Source: Neisseria montereyensis
GTDB taxonomy: Bacteria; Pseudomonadota; Gammaproteobacteria; Burkholderiales; Neisseriaceae
Direction of reading: 5' to 3'
NCBI RefSeq assembly: GCF_024834045.1
Contig: NZ_JANUXW010000005.1
Span: 1 to 64,000 of the forward strand
DNA length: 64,000 bases
Shown here: piece by piece, positions 8,800 to 17,143 of the stretch
Layout of the letters: every line of letters begins with the position of its first letter
How positions within the stretch are numbered: position 1 is the stretch's first letter
Translations under genes and position numbers: made by a program
The notes under the pieces: model-generated
What the model was told of the DNA's origin: nothing
Databases searched by the model: none
The model's input: the letters and a program-made list of their open reading frames with translations, nothing else

Positions 8800-9405
8800 A
8801 TGAATGAAATCTATACAAATAATGCAATATCACAATCGTTTGAAACAGAGGTTGTTGTCGAACCAGCATCAGCAGGTAGCCGTATCGCTGCTTATTGTTT
8901 AAACATTCTCTTCACATTTATTGCCTCTCTGCCACTCATCATCACTATAGGCTATTCTTTGGAAGATTTTTTAGGTAGCACAAAAGTGACTGTATATGAT
9001 CAAAGCTCATTCAATCAAATGGCGGTTGTTGGACTAGTCATCCTACTTGCCTATGCTATTATCCAAGTCATCATGATGAGTAAAAGCGGGCAATCTTTAG
9101 GCAAAAAAGTGATGAAAATCCGTGTATTGAAAACAGATGGTACCAACCCTGGATTTGGTGGTACGGTATTAATACGCGAGATTGGCTTCAATTTTATTCT
9201 TTCCCTTGGTTGTACTCTAATCAGTAAGATATTGGTATTAGCCATAGGGGGTGATGATGAATTAACAGAAGGTATTTCCAGCTTACTTTCAATGATTGTA
9301 TGGCTGGTATGCTTCATTATGCTGTTCAACCTCTCGAAAGATCGCAGAACATTACAAGATTATTTAGCCAATACAGTAGTCGTTAAATTGCCTGATAACC
9401 GATAA
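8800..9405 (+). CDS. RDD-family membrane protein (copy 2)
   Basis: 201 residues and clearly a paralogue of the gene before it: both begin MNEI.TNNA, share GSRIAAY, SGQSLGKKVMKIRVLKTDG, TNPGFGG and end in RRTLQDYLANTVVVKLP. The copies differ most in the loop between the first two membrane segments and in the segment near residue 150. Copy 2 is more AT-rich, with a weak ribosome site (AAAGGTTTATATTAAAA). A tandem duplication with divergence is the simplest reading; a heteromer is possible. Confidence 0.87.
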   Translation: MNEIYTNNAISQSFETEVVVEPASAGSRIAAYCLNILFTFIASLPLIITIGYSLEDFLGSTKVTVYDQSSFNQMAVVGLVILLAYAIIQVIMMSKSGQSLGKKVMKIRVLKTDGTNPGFGGTVLIREIGFNFILSLGCTLISKILVLAIGGDDELTEGISSLLSMIVWLVCFIMLFNLSKDRRTLQDYLANTVVVKLPDNR

Positions 9406-9426
9406 TTTTGATTAAAAGCCCGTAAT

Positions 9427-9499
9427 AAGGCCGTCTGAAAAGGCTTTTATGTTTGTCCAAAAGATTTGGGGGCAGTTCAAGTTTTCAGATGGCCTTTTT
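9427..9499. repeat. DUS pair interrupted by a second IS3/IS150-type end
   Basis: AAGGCCGTCTGAAAA (9427-9441) and an imperfect partner TTTTCAGATGGCCTTTTT (9482-9499) flank 40 bases. On the minus strand the inner part (9451-9479) reads TGAACTGCCCCCAAATC then TTTTGGACA, again the tip of an IS150-group element. Only one end remains here. The T-run on the right allows it to end the RDD copy 2 transcript. Confidence 0.65.
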
Positions 9500-9527
9500 G
9501 AAGCTATTTATTTGCTTGGCGGCAGAT

Positions 9528-9560
9528 ATAAAAATACCCGGTATAAACCGGGATTTTTAT
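9528..9560 (-). terminator. Terminator of the tRNA pair
   Basis: On the minus strand, CCCGG and CCGGG arms with a short TTTATA loop are flanked by A- and T-runs (ATAAAAATACCCGG with its complement), giving a 14-bp stem. It lies three bases beyond the 3' end of the tRNA-Ala gene. Confidence 0.85.
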
Positions 9561-9563
9561 ATC

Positions 9564-9639
<76 letters not shown>

Positions 9640-9645
9640 GAAATT

Positions 9646-9722
9646 TGGTGGCGAATCAGGGACTCGAACCCCGGACACAAGGATTATGATTCCTCTGCTC
9701 TAACCGACTGAGCTAATTCGCC
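9646..9722 (-). tRNA. tRNA with CAT anticodon (elongator Met, or Ile2)
   Basis: On the minus strand: GGCGAATTAGCTCAGTCGG, anticodon arm GAGGA-ATCATAA-TCCTT, TTCGAGT T-loop, encoded CCA and a fully paired acceptor. The CAT anticodon fits elongator tRNA-Met or the tRNA-Ile2 whose C34 is changed to lysidine. It is not the initiator, because position 1 pairs with 72. The GCAGAGGA..TCATAATCCTT surroundings look somewhat more like Ile2. The choice needs a covariance model. Confidence 0.9.
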
Positions 9723-9738
9723 GTTTCGTGAAAACGTG

Positions 9739-9766
9739 ATTATACGGTTTTTTTGAAGCGGGGCAA
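9739..9766 (-). promoter_or_regulatory. Sigma-70 promoter of the tRNA pair
   Basis: On the minus strand TTGCCC (9761-9766), a 16-base spacer and a perfect TATAAT (9739-9744) lie 16 bases before the first tRNA base. The few bases between the -10 box and the tRNA are what a short 5' leader needs. Confidence 0.75.
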
Positions 9767-9839
9767 CCAATTTATAGGCTGATGTTTGTTTTTATTTGAT
9801 TTTTATAGAAAAATTTTTCTAGGTATTTTCTCGGTGTTC

Positions 9840-9886
9840 GAGGCCGTCTGAAACTCATTGCGGTTTTTTATTCAGGCGGTCTATGG
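9840..9886 (-). terminator. Imperfect DUS-pair hairpin after the MidA-like gene
   Basis: AGGCCGTCTGAA faces TTCAGGCGGTCT across an 18-base loop. One arm has changed at two positions, so the stem is weakened. It lies directly behind the stop of the methyltransferase gene, which reads leftwards. Confidence 0.55.
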
Positions 9887-9891
9887 TCGGT

Positions 9892-11040
9892 TTAAAGTTT
9901 ATGGCAGATATCGCCTGATATAAAGCCTTGCCAGTCGATATCGATATCGCGGCCGAATGCAATCACTTTAAACAGTTCGCCCATTTCATGTTGGCCGAGC
10001 AGCTTGTGTATGGCTGCGGCTTCGCGGATGTAATCGGCAGATTCGGGGTCGGCGGTTTGCGCCAACAGGCCGGTAATGCCTAAATTTAATAAAAAATGTG
10101 CCTGCGTGGTATAGCCGATTAAATCCAATCCGGTATCGGTACCTGCTTGGGCGATATCGGTGAAATTGACATGGGCGGTAAGGTCGGTCAGTCCGATATG
10201 GAAAAACGGGTCGTGTACGGTGTGGTGGCGGTAGTGTCCGATAAAAGTGCCCATTGTGCGTTGCGGATGGTAATACTGGGCGGCATCAAAACCGTAGTCG
10301 ATAAAAATCATGCCGCCGCGAAGCAGTTTTTCGGCCAATGTGCGGATAAAGGCATGTTGGGCGGGATGCAGCTCGCTGGTGTAGGGTTCGTCGGGCGGGA
10401 AGTATTCGGCGGCGGCTTGCAATAGCGCGTGGTCTGTGAGCGGGCGGGTGCTTTGAATAAAGGATTCGCCTTCTAAGGAAACGCCGGTTTGTAGGAATTG
10501 GTGTTGTTCATGTCGGATGATTTCGCAGGGCATCGCATCTAATACTTCGTTGCCGATAATCATGCCGTCGAAGTGTTCGGGCAGTTTGGTGAGATGGATC
10601 ACTTTGTCGGCAACATCGGGGGCTCTTTCTAAAATATGTTGATATTGCCGTTCGGCTAATTCTGTTGATACTTCAATGATGTAATAGTGGTTAAGGCCGT
10701 CTGAAAGGCTTTGCAGCAAGCCTGCGGCCAGTTCGCCCGTGCCTGCGCCGAATTCATATACATTGCCGTCGGTTTGCGATAGCAGCGGTGTGATTTGGCG
10801 GGCAAGGGTTTGCGCGAATAAGGGGGTGAGCGTGGGGGCGGTAATGAAGTCGCCGGCAGCGCCGATTTTGTGGGCGCCGCCGGTGTAGTAGCCGTATCGG
10901 GGGGCATACAGTGCCAGTTCCATAAAACGGGAAAACGGAATGAAGTTGTCATTGTGGCGGATGGCTTCGCGAATCAGATTTTGCAAGGCTTCGGAAGAGG
11001 CTAATGCTGTTGCGGAGGGGGTAGGGAGTTGGGCTGTCAT
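9892..11040 (-). CDS. MidA/NDUFAF7-type SAM-dependent methyltransferase
   Basis: 382 residues. It opens with FIPFSRFMELALYAPRYGYY and has the SAM motif VYEFGAGTGELAAGLL, then YYIIEVSTELAERQ and GNEVLDAMPCE. These are the marks of the SAM-dependent family that includes NDUFAF7, an arginine methyltransferase for a complex I subunit. The bacterial substrate is not established. An uptake sequence lies inside the frame (near 10694) and is translated without harm. Its 5' end faces mraZ across 320 bases, so the two genes diverge. Confidence 0.9.
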   Translation of the reverse strand: MTAQLPTPSATALASSEALQNLIREAIRHNDNFIPFSRFMELALYAPRYGYYTGGAHKIGAAGDFITAPTLTPLFAQTLARQITPLLSQTDGNVYEFGAGTGELAAGLLQSLSDGLNHYYIIEVSTELAERQYQHILERAPDVADKVIHLTKLPEHFDGMIIGNEVLDAMPCEIIRHEQHQFLQTGVSLEGESFIQSTRPLTDHALLQAAAEYFPPDEPYTSELHPAQHAFIRTLAEKLLRGGMIFIDYGFDAAQYYHPQRTMGTFIGHYRHHTVHDPFFHIGLTDLTAHVNFTDIAQAGTDTGLDLIGYTTQAHFLLNLGITGLLAQTADPESADYIREAAAIHKLLGQHEMGELFKVIAFGRDIDIDWQGFISGDICHKL

Positions 11041-11263
11041 GATTGTTAGATAATGTAAATGTTATATGTGCGTAGGCATATTATAACGCGGATTAAAAAA
11101 TGCTACTTTAGGTATTATTTTTACCAGATATAGTGGTTCGTTTTTTATAAAAATACTATATATAGTGTTTTATGCATTAAGGCATATGCCAAAGTAGGGT
11201 GTATGCCTGGTTTTTTAGTGGTTAAGTGGTTGTCGGGACGCTTATTTTTTAGAAAAGGGTGAT

Positions 11264-11292
11264 TTGACCGACGCTATGAAATTTCTTATAGT
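11264..11292 (+). promoter_or_regulatory. Sigma-70 promoter of the dcw cluster
   Basis: TTGACC (11264-11269), exactly 17 bases, then TATAGT (11287-11292). Transcription should start near 11299, giving a leader of about 60 bases before the mraZ GTG. The MraZ boxes begin inside the -10 box, as expected for repression by its own product. Confidence 0.8.
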
Positions 11293-11325
11293 GTAGGCAT
11301 GTGGGGCAATGTGTGTCAAAGTGTC
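11291..11325 (+). promoter_or_regulatory. MraZ operator: four GTG boxes at 10-bp period
   Basis: GTGTA at 11291, GTGGG at 11301, GTGTG at 11311 and GTGTC at 11321, each followed by five other bases. MraZ is known to bind three or four short G-rich direct repeats with five-base spacers just before its own gene. The boxes overlap the -10 box and the transcription start. Two further GTG triplets at 11351 and 11361 keep the same phase, the second being the start codon. Confidence 0.82.
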
Positions 11326-11360
11326 GCTATTGCCCGAATTTGATAACGGAGTGCGATAAA

Positions 11361-11816
11361 GTGTTTGGCGGCGTTCATGAATTGAGCATAGACAGCAAAG
11401 GGCGGTTGGCGATTCCTGCCAAGTTCCGCGAGCTGCTGCTGCGCAATTATACGCCGGCCGTTGTGGCAACATTGGATTCGCGCCATCGTTTGTTGATTTA
11501 TCCCGAATCGGAGTGGGGTAGGGTGGCTAACCAATTGTTAGCATTGAAAGTTGCGGGGAATCCTACGTTGCAGCGCTATCAAAATTTGCTGTTGCACAAT
11601 GCGGATACTTTGGAACTGGATACGGCAGGGCGTGTTTTGCTACCTGCTAACCTGCGCCGCCGTGTTGATTTCGATAAGGAAGTAACGCTGGTGGGCCGCG
11701 CCAACCGTTTGGAATTATGGGGTCGCGAACATTGGGAAGCCGAGATGAATCAAGCGTTGGATATTGATGAAGAAGAATTGTCGTTCCAGTTGAGCCAGAC
11801 GGATTTGCAATTGTGA
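11361..11816 (+). CDS. mraZ: Transcriptional regulator MraZ
   Basis: 151 residues with the twin SpoVT/AbrB-like halves of Mra[21 protein letters not shown] near the start and [19 protein letters not shown] in the second half. MraZ forms a ring and controls the dcw operon that starts here. The start is the GTG at 11361 (product [11 protein letters not shown]), because GGAG lies nine bases before it and family members begin at this point; a longer open frame from 11301 would run through the operator. The stop overlaps the rsmH start by four bases (GTGA), so translation is likely coupled. Confidence 0.96.
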   Translation: MFGGVHELSIDSKGRLAIPAKFRELLLRNYTPAVVATLDSRHRLLIYPESEWGRVANQLLALKVAGNPTLQRYQNLLLHNADTLELDTAGRVLLPANLRRRVDFDKEVTLVGRANRLELWGREHWEAEMNQALDIDEEELSFQLSQTDLQL

Positions 11817-12775
11817 GTACGGCCGAACCTTTGAAACATATCACCGTATTGCTGCATGAGGCTGTAGATGCATTAAATATCCGTGCCGACGGCATTTATG
11901 TAGACGGTACGTTCGGCAGGGGAGGGCACTCCCGTTTGATTTTGTCGAAGTTGGGTGATCAAGGCCGTTTGGTGGTGTTTGATAAAGATCCGCAGGCCAT
12001 TGCGGTAGCCAATGAATTGGCGGCACAAGACAAGCGTGTGCAGGTTGTGCACAACGGCTTTGCATCTTTTCAGACGGCCTTAAACGAACTGGGTATCGGT
12101 GAAATCGACGGTGCATTGTTTGATTTGGGTATTTCCTCGCCGCAGATAGACGAGGCGGAGCGGGGGTTTAGTTTCCGTTTTGATGCGCCGTTGGATATGC
12201 GTATGGATACGACCCGCGGGGTGTCGGCGGCGGAATGGATTGCCACGGCAGACGAACAGCAATTACACGAGGTAATAAAAAATTATGGTGAAGAGCGGTT
12301 TAGTCGCCAGATTGCGCGCGCCATTGTTTCGCAACGCGAAACGGCACCCATCGATACAACCCGCAAGCTGGCGCAGCTCGTGGCGCAAAACGTCCGTACT
12401 CGTGAGCGCGGACAAGACCCCGCAACCCGGACGTTTCAAGCCGTTCGGATTTTCATCAACCGTGAGCTTGAAGAAGTAAAGGCTGTATTGCCGCAGGTAA
12501 CAGGCCGTCTGAAAGCGGGTGGCAGATTGGCGGTGATTGCTTTCCATTCTTTGGAAGACCGCATTGTTAAACAGTTTATCAAGCAGCATTCGCAGCATCC
12601 GCCATTGCCCCGTTGGGCGGTGGTGAAAGAAGCCGATTTACCGCAGCCGCCTTTAAAGCAGATAGGCAAAGCCGTGAAGCCGAGTGCCGAAGAAACCGCT
12701 GCCAATCCGCGTGCCCGTTCGGCAGTGTTGCGGGTGGCCGAACGTACCCAAGGCCGTTTTGAAGTTGAAGCATAA
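11813..12775 (+). CDS. rsmH: 16S rRNA m4C1402 methyltransferase
   Basis: 320 residues. It methylates N4 of C1402 in 16S rRNA, at the ribosomal P site. The sequence has [15 protein letters not shown], the SAM-binding [26 protein letters not shown] and the late [17 protein letters not shown]. The start is a GTG overlapping the end of mraZ. Uptake sequences lie within the frame (near 12070 and 12503). Two more follow the stop, without forming a stable pair. Confidence 0.97.
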   Translation: MSTAEPLKHITVLLHEAVDALNIRADGIYVDGTFGRGGHSRLILSKLGDQGRLVVFDKDPQAIAVANELAAQDKRVQVVHNGFASFQTALNELGIGEIDGALFDLGISSPQIDEAERGFSFRFDAPLDMRMDTTRGVSAAEWIATADEQQLHEVIKNYGEERFSRQIARAIVSQRETAPIDTTRKLAQLVAQNVRTRERGQDPATRTFQAVRIFINRELEEVKAVLPQVTGRLKAGGRLAVIAFHSLEDRIVKQFIKQHSQHPPLPRWAVVKEADLPQPPLKQIGKAVKPSAEETAANPRARSAVLRVAERTQGRFEVEA

Positions 12776-12824
12776 CAGGCCGTCTGAAAGCATAAATGCA
12801 GTCTGACGGGCCGTCTGAAAAAAT

Positions 12825-13085
12825 ATGAATAAATTGAATGTTCTTTTGTTGGTGTTGGCATTGTTGTCGGGTTTGGCGGTTGTGACCGTGCAAGACCAGT
12901 CGCGCCAATACTATATTTCACTGGATAAGGCTGAAAAGCAGGAAATCCAACTTGAGCACGATTATGCACGTTTGAAGCTCGAGCAGGCTAAGTTGTCGAA
13001 TCACAAACTGATTAGACAGGCGGCGGAGCGGCAGCAATTACATCCGCCGGGCGCCTCGGATACGCGCATGATTGAAACACAATAA
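12825..13085 (+). CDS. ftsL: Cell division protein FtsL
   Basis: 86 residues: a short cytosolic start, one membrane segment (LNVLLLVLALLSGLAVVTV) and a periplasmic helix with a heptad pattern (LEHDYARLKLEQAKLSNH). FtsL, FtsB and FtsQ form the divisome complex that activates FtsW-FtsI. The uptake sequence in front ends seven bases before the ATG and appears to take the place of a normal ribosome site. Its position between rsmH and ftsI is standard. Confidence 0.92.
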   Translation: MNKLNVLLLVLALLSGLAVVTVQDQSRQYYISLDKAEKQEIQLEHDYARLKLEQAKLSNHKLIRQAAERQQLHPPGASDTRMIETQ

Positions 13086-13164
13086 CATAATGAAATGGAA
13101 TGGCACGATGGGTTCTACCTTTCGTAAACGCCGGATAAATATAAAATAAAAACGAGAAGTTGCT

Positions 13165-14916
13165 ATGTTGATTAAAAACGAATATAAGCCCCGAATGTTA
13201 CCCAAACAGCCCAAGGCTAAAAAACCCGTTTCGACCAACGGGCGGATTGCATTGGTGTTGGGCGGTTTGGCCTTGGCATTTACCGCATTGGTATGCAGAG
13301 GTGTTTACCTGCAAACCACGCAGCATGAATTTTTGAAAAATCAAGGCGATCAGCGCTTTGTACGCACGATTACCCTGCCTGCATCACGCGGCACGATTAC
13401 CGACCGCAACGGTGCCACGTTGGCCTTGAGTGCGCCTACCGAATCATTGTATGCCGTGCCTTCCGGCATGGATATTCAGCCTACCGGCGAGCAATTGGAA
13501 CAGCTTTCCGCGCTTATCGGCGTATCCGTCGAAACCATTGAGAAACGTTTGGCACGCAAAGAAAAAGATTTTATCTATCTGAAACGCCAGTTAAGCAAAG
13601 AAACCGCCGATAAAGTGGCCGCTTTGGGTATTAAAGGCTTGGCATTCCAACAAGAATCGAAACGGCATTATCCGATGGGCAACTTGTTTGCGCATGTGAT
13701 CGGGTTTACCAATATCGACAGCAAAGGCCAAGAAGGTTTGGAGCTGGCGCTTGAGGATGATTTGAATGGTGAAAACGGTGCCAAAGTCGTATTGCGCGAC
13801 AACAAAGGCAATATCGTCGACAGCTTGGATTCGCCGCGTAACCGTGATCCGAAAAACGGGCACGATATCGTGATGTCTTTAGATCAGCGTATTCAAACGC
13901 TGGCTTACGACGAATTGAATAAAGCCGTTGATTACCATCGAGCCAAAGCAGGTAGTGCTGTTGTTTTGGATGCCCAAACCGGTGAGATTCTGGCCTTGGT
14001 AAACAGCCCGGCTTATGATCCGAACGAACCGGGCAAAGCCGATAGCCAGCAGCGCCGCAACCGTGCCGTAACCGATATGATCGAACCGGGTTCGGCCATG
14101 AAGCCTTTTGCGATTGCCAAAGCGCTGGATTCGGGCAAAGTCAATGTCCATACCCGTTTTGATACCCATCCCTATAAAATCGGTAGAGCAACTGTGCGCG
14201 ATACCCATGTTTATCCGTCGTTAGATGTGCGTGGTATTATGCAGAAATCTTCCAACGTCGGCACCAGTAAATTATCGGCCATGTTCAAGCCTAAAGAGAT
14301 GTATGATTTTTATCAAAGCTTGGGTGTCGGTCAACGTATGCATTCCGGCTTTCCCGGCGAAACACCGGGCTTATTGCGCAAGTGGCAGAATTGGAAACCC
14401 ATCGAACAGGCGACCATGTCGTTCGGTTACGGTTTGCAGTTGAGTCTGTTGCAATTGGCGCGTGCCTACACGGCATTAACCAACGACGGTGAAATATTGC
14501 CGGTGAGCTTTGAAAAACAAGTGGCCGCCCCCAAAGGGCAGCGGGTAATGAAACCCGAAACCGCCCGCGCAGTGCGTGAAATTATGGTTGCCGTTACCGA
14601 AAAAGGCGGTACCGGCACGATGGGCGCGGTAGACGGATTCGATGTCGGCGGTAAAACCGGTACGGCACGGAAATTGGTGAACGGCCGTTATGCCAGCGAC
14701 AAACACGTTGCCACCTTTATCGGTTTCGCCCCTGCCGACAAACCGCGTGTGATTGTGGCGGTTACCGTAGACGAACCGACTGCCAACGGCTACTACGGCG
14801 GTACGGTTGCCGGCCCCGTATTTAAAAACATTATGGGCGGCAGCCTGAATATCCTCGGTGTTTCCCCAACCAAACCTTTGAAGAACGTACCGGTTCAGAC
14901 GGCCTTTAAAAACTAA
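13165..14916 (+). CDS. ftsI: Penicillin-binding protein 2 (division transpeptidase FtsI)
   Basis: 583 residues. One membrane segment (about 29-47), a pedestal domain and the transpeptidase with Ser310 in SAMK, S362-S-N364 and K497-T-G. The numbering agrees exactly with gonococcal PBP2 (penA). It cross-links septal peptidoglycan together with FtsW. Positions that matter for beta-lactam susceptibility read Met312, Ala316, Leu504, Ala510, Asp512 and Gly545-like, with no insertion after 345. Some of these equal residues found in mosaic penA alleles that came from commensals. It lies 79 bases after ftsL; the ATG at 13165 follows GAGAAG. Confidence 0.97.
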   Translation: MLIKNEYKPRMLPKQPKAKKPVSTNGRIALVLGGLALAFTALVCRGVYLQTTQHEFLKNQGDQRFVRTITLPASRGTITDRNGATLALSAPTESLYAVPSGMDIQPTGEQLEQLSALIGVSVETIEKRLARKEKDFIYLKRQLSKETADKVAALGIKGLAFQQESKRHYPMGNLFAHVIGFTNIDSKGQEGLELALEDDLNGENGAKVVLRDNKGNIVDSLDSPRNRDPKNGHDIVMSLDQRIQTLAYDELNKAVDYHRAKAGSAVVLDAQTGEILALVNSPAYDPNEPGKADSQQRRNRAVTDMIEPGSAMKPFAIAKALDSGKVNVHTRFDTHPYKIGRATVRDTHVYPSLDVRGIMQKSSNVGTSKLSAMFKPKEMYDFYQSLGVGQRMHSGFPGETPGLLRKWQNWKPIEQATMSFGYGLQLSLLQLARAYTALTNDGEILPVSFEKQVAAPKGQRVMKPETARAVREIMVAVTEKGGTGTMGAVDGFDVGGKTGTARKLVNGRYASDKHVATFIGFAPADKPRVIVAVTVDEPTANGYYGGTVAGPVFKNIMGGSLNILGVSPTKPLKNVPVQTAFKN

Positions 14917-14930
14917 AGAGTATCTTAAAT

Positions 14931-16406
14931 ATGTTCAGCGAATCAGATGTATCGGCTGAAACCGACTTGCCGCCCTTGCTGTGTGAAAACGCAGCAGGGC
15001 GTTTGTTGCATTCGGACAGCCGTAAAATCCGGCCGGGCGATGTGTTTATTGCCTGCCAGGGCGAGTATACCGACGGACGCGCCTATATTCCTGCCGCCAT
15101 CGATAATGGTGCGGCTTTTGTTTTTTGGGACGACGACGGCACATTTGCATGGAATCCGGAATGGCATATTCCCAACCAAGGGATTAAAAATTTAAAAAAA
15201 CGGGCCGGCATCGTGGCCGCCAAAGTGTACGGCAATGTTGCAGACGGCCTGAAAATATGGGGCGTTACCGGCACCAACGGCAAAACTTCCATCAGCCAGT
15301 GGTTGGCGCAGGCAGCCGATATTTTGAATGAAAAATGCGCCATTATCGGCACGGTCGGCAACGGCTTTTGGGGTGCGTTGGAAGAAACAACCCACACTAC
15401 ACCCGACCCCGTATCGGTACAAACATTACTCTACCGCTTCAAGCAACAGGGTGCGAAAGCCGTGGCTATGGAAGTATCCAGCCACGGCCTCGACCAAGCC
15501 CGTGTGAACGGCGTTGTTTTTCAGACGGCTGTATTTACCAACCTCACCCGCGACCATCTCGATTATCACGGCAGCATGGAAACCTATGGTGCCAGCAAGA
15601 GCCGCCTGTTTTACCAATACCCGCTAAAACATGCCGTGATTAATATGGACGACGATTTCGGCGTCGAATTGGCAGGCCGTCTGAAAGCCGACAGGCCGGA
15701 ATTAACCGTTTACGGATATGGATTTTCCGAACAGGCCGATATCCGTATCACCCGTTTCCAAGCCGCTTCGGACGGCATGACCGTTGAGTTTGACACCCCG
15801 TGGGGCAGCGGCGAAGTAAAAAGCCGCCTGCTTGGTCGTTTTAACGCCCAAAATCTGGCATCGTGCGTTGGCGTTTTGTGTGTAGACGGGCACCCTTTGG
15901 AAAAAGTATTGGATACCCTTGCCCGCATCCGCCCGGCTACCGGCCGTATGGATTGCATTATGGGCGATAACCATCCCTTGGTTGTGGTGGACTACGCCCA
16001 CACGCCCGACGCTCTTGAAAAAGCGCTGTCTACTTTGCAGGAAATCAAACCCGAAGGCGCCAGCTTATGGTGCGTATTCGGCTGCGGCGGCAACCGAGAC
16101 AAAGGCAAGCGCCCGCTAATGGGTGCGGCGGCGGTAGCCGGTGCGGATAAAGTGGTGGTCACCAGCGATAACCCGCGCATGGAAGAGCCGCAGGCCATTA
16201 TCAACGACATCCTGCCAGCCGTATGCTTTCCGGAATATACTGAAGTCGACCGCCGCTTGGCGATTGAATATGCCGTTAAAAATGCCGCCGTGAACGATAT
16301 TATTTTGATTGCCGGAAAGGGCCATGAAACCTATCAGGATATACAGGGGCAGAAGCACCATTTTTCTGATTTTGAAGTGGCCGAAGCGGCGTTGGCGAAA
16401 CGCTAG
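14931..16406 (+). CDS. murE: UDP-MurNAc-L-Ala-D-Glu:meso-diaminopimelate ligase
   Basis: 491 residues. It adds meso-diaminopimelate to the growing peptidoglycan peptide. The ATP loop is GVTGTNGKTSI, the carbamylated-lysine region follows, and DNPRMEEP in the C-terminal domain is the signature for diaminopimelate rather than lysine. It starts 14 bases behind ftsI. Uptake sequences are embedded at about 15241, 15520 and 15673. Confidence 0.98.
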   Translation: MFSESDVSAETDLPPLLCENAAGRLLHSDSRKIRPGDVFIACQGEYTDGRAYIPAAIDNGAAFVFWDDDGTFAWNPEWHIPNQGIKNLKKRAGIVAAKVYGNVADGLKIWGVTGTNGKTSISQWLAQAADILNEKCAIIGTVGNGFWGALEETTHTTPDPVSVQTLLYRFKQQGAKAVAMEVSSHGLDQARVNGVVFQTAVFTNLTRDHLDYHGSMETYGASKSRLFYQYPLKHAVINMDDDFGVELAGRLKADRPELTVYGYGFSEQADIRITRFQAASDGMTVEFDTPWGSGEVKSRLLGRFNAQNLASCVGVLCVDGHPLEKVLDTLARIRPATGRMDCIMGDNHPLVVVDYAHTPDALEKALSTLQEIKPEGASLWCVFGCGGNRDKGKRPLMGAAAVAGADKVVVTSDNPRMEEPQAIINDILPAVCFPEYTEVDRRLAIEYAVKNAAVNDIILIAGKGHETYQDIQGQKHHFSDFEVAEAALAKR

Positions 16407-16460
16407 GCGGGCAGGGCGGATACACTTTAGTTTAAAGTGTGTGTCGTTTTATGGATATAG

Positions 16461-16511
16461 AGGCCGTCTGAAAAAGTCTTTATCCATAAGGAAATACGAT
16501 TCAGACGGTCT
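16461..16511 (+). terminator. DUS-pair hairpin between murE and the M23 gene
   Basis: AGGCCGTCTGAA and TTCAGACGGTCT flank a 27-base loop. The long loop and the lack of a T-run make it a weak stop, so murF and later genes may still be read from upstream. Confidence 0.5.
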
Positions 16512-16584
16512 ATTCTTCCATCATCGAATAATGGCGGTGTTTAGGACGCAATAGATTCAAACAGACAATAGGAGGCAAATACAC

Positions 16585-17109
16585 ATGATAAGTAAAACCT
16601 TGAAACAGACTTTGTGTATAGGCGCTGTATTGGCTGTTGTGGCAGGTTGTCAAACCCAAAACTACTCACGCCCAGGTAGTGAATTGGCGGCATTGCGGGC
16701 GCAGCCGGCGCCGACGGCCGGCAGTTTGATTAACCCCGTGAAAGGTCATCGTTTTACCGATACATGGGGTGCGGCGCGCAGTCATGGCCGCAGGCATGAG
16801 GGCGTGGATATTTTTGCCAAAAAAGGCACGCCGGTACGCAGTACGACCGACGGCATTGTGACCCGTATCGGAAACAATCGTTTGGGCGGCAAGGTGGTCG
16901 GTATTCAAGGGCCGGGTGCTTGGCACTATTACGCCCATTTAAGTAAATTCGCCAATATCAAACGATACCAACGGGTGAAAGCCGGTACGGTGATCGGTTA
17001 TGTCGGCAACAGCGGCAATGCCAAAAATACGCCTTCTCACCTGCATTACGGCGTTTATCTGCCCAAAGGCGCAATCAACCCTTATCCGCTGATTAATCCG
17101 AACAAATAG
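16585..17109 (+). CDS. M23-family peptidoglycan endopeptidase lipoprotein
   Basis: 174 residues. A lipoprotein signal ends in the lipobox VVAGC. The rest is an M23 (LytM) domain with its metal ligands intact: HEGVD, the catalytic YAHLS and HLHYG. It should therefore be a working zinc endopeptidase at the inner face of the outer membrane or the inner membrane, cutting peptide cross-links. It sits between murE and murF, where other Neisseria have different small genes. GGAGG nine bases before the ATG fixes the start. Confidence 0.9.
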   Translation: MISKTLKQTLCIGAVLAVVAGCQTQNYSRPGSELAALRAQPAPTAGSLINPVKGHRFTDTWGAARSHGRRHEGVDIFAKKGTPVRSTTDGIVTRIGNNRLGGKVVGIQGPGAWHYYAHLSKFANIKRYQRVKAGTVIGYVGNSGNAKNTPSHLHYGVYLPKGAINPYPLINPNK

Positions 17110-17143
17110 GCCGTCTGAAAAAATAGAGAAACCAAACAACAAT

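Noticed and set aside
11301-11360. Longer mraZ start at 11301
   Set aside because: It would translate the MraZ operator and has no ribosome site; family members begin at the GTG 11361.
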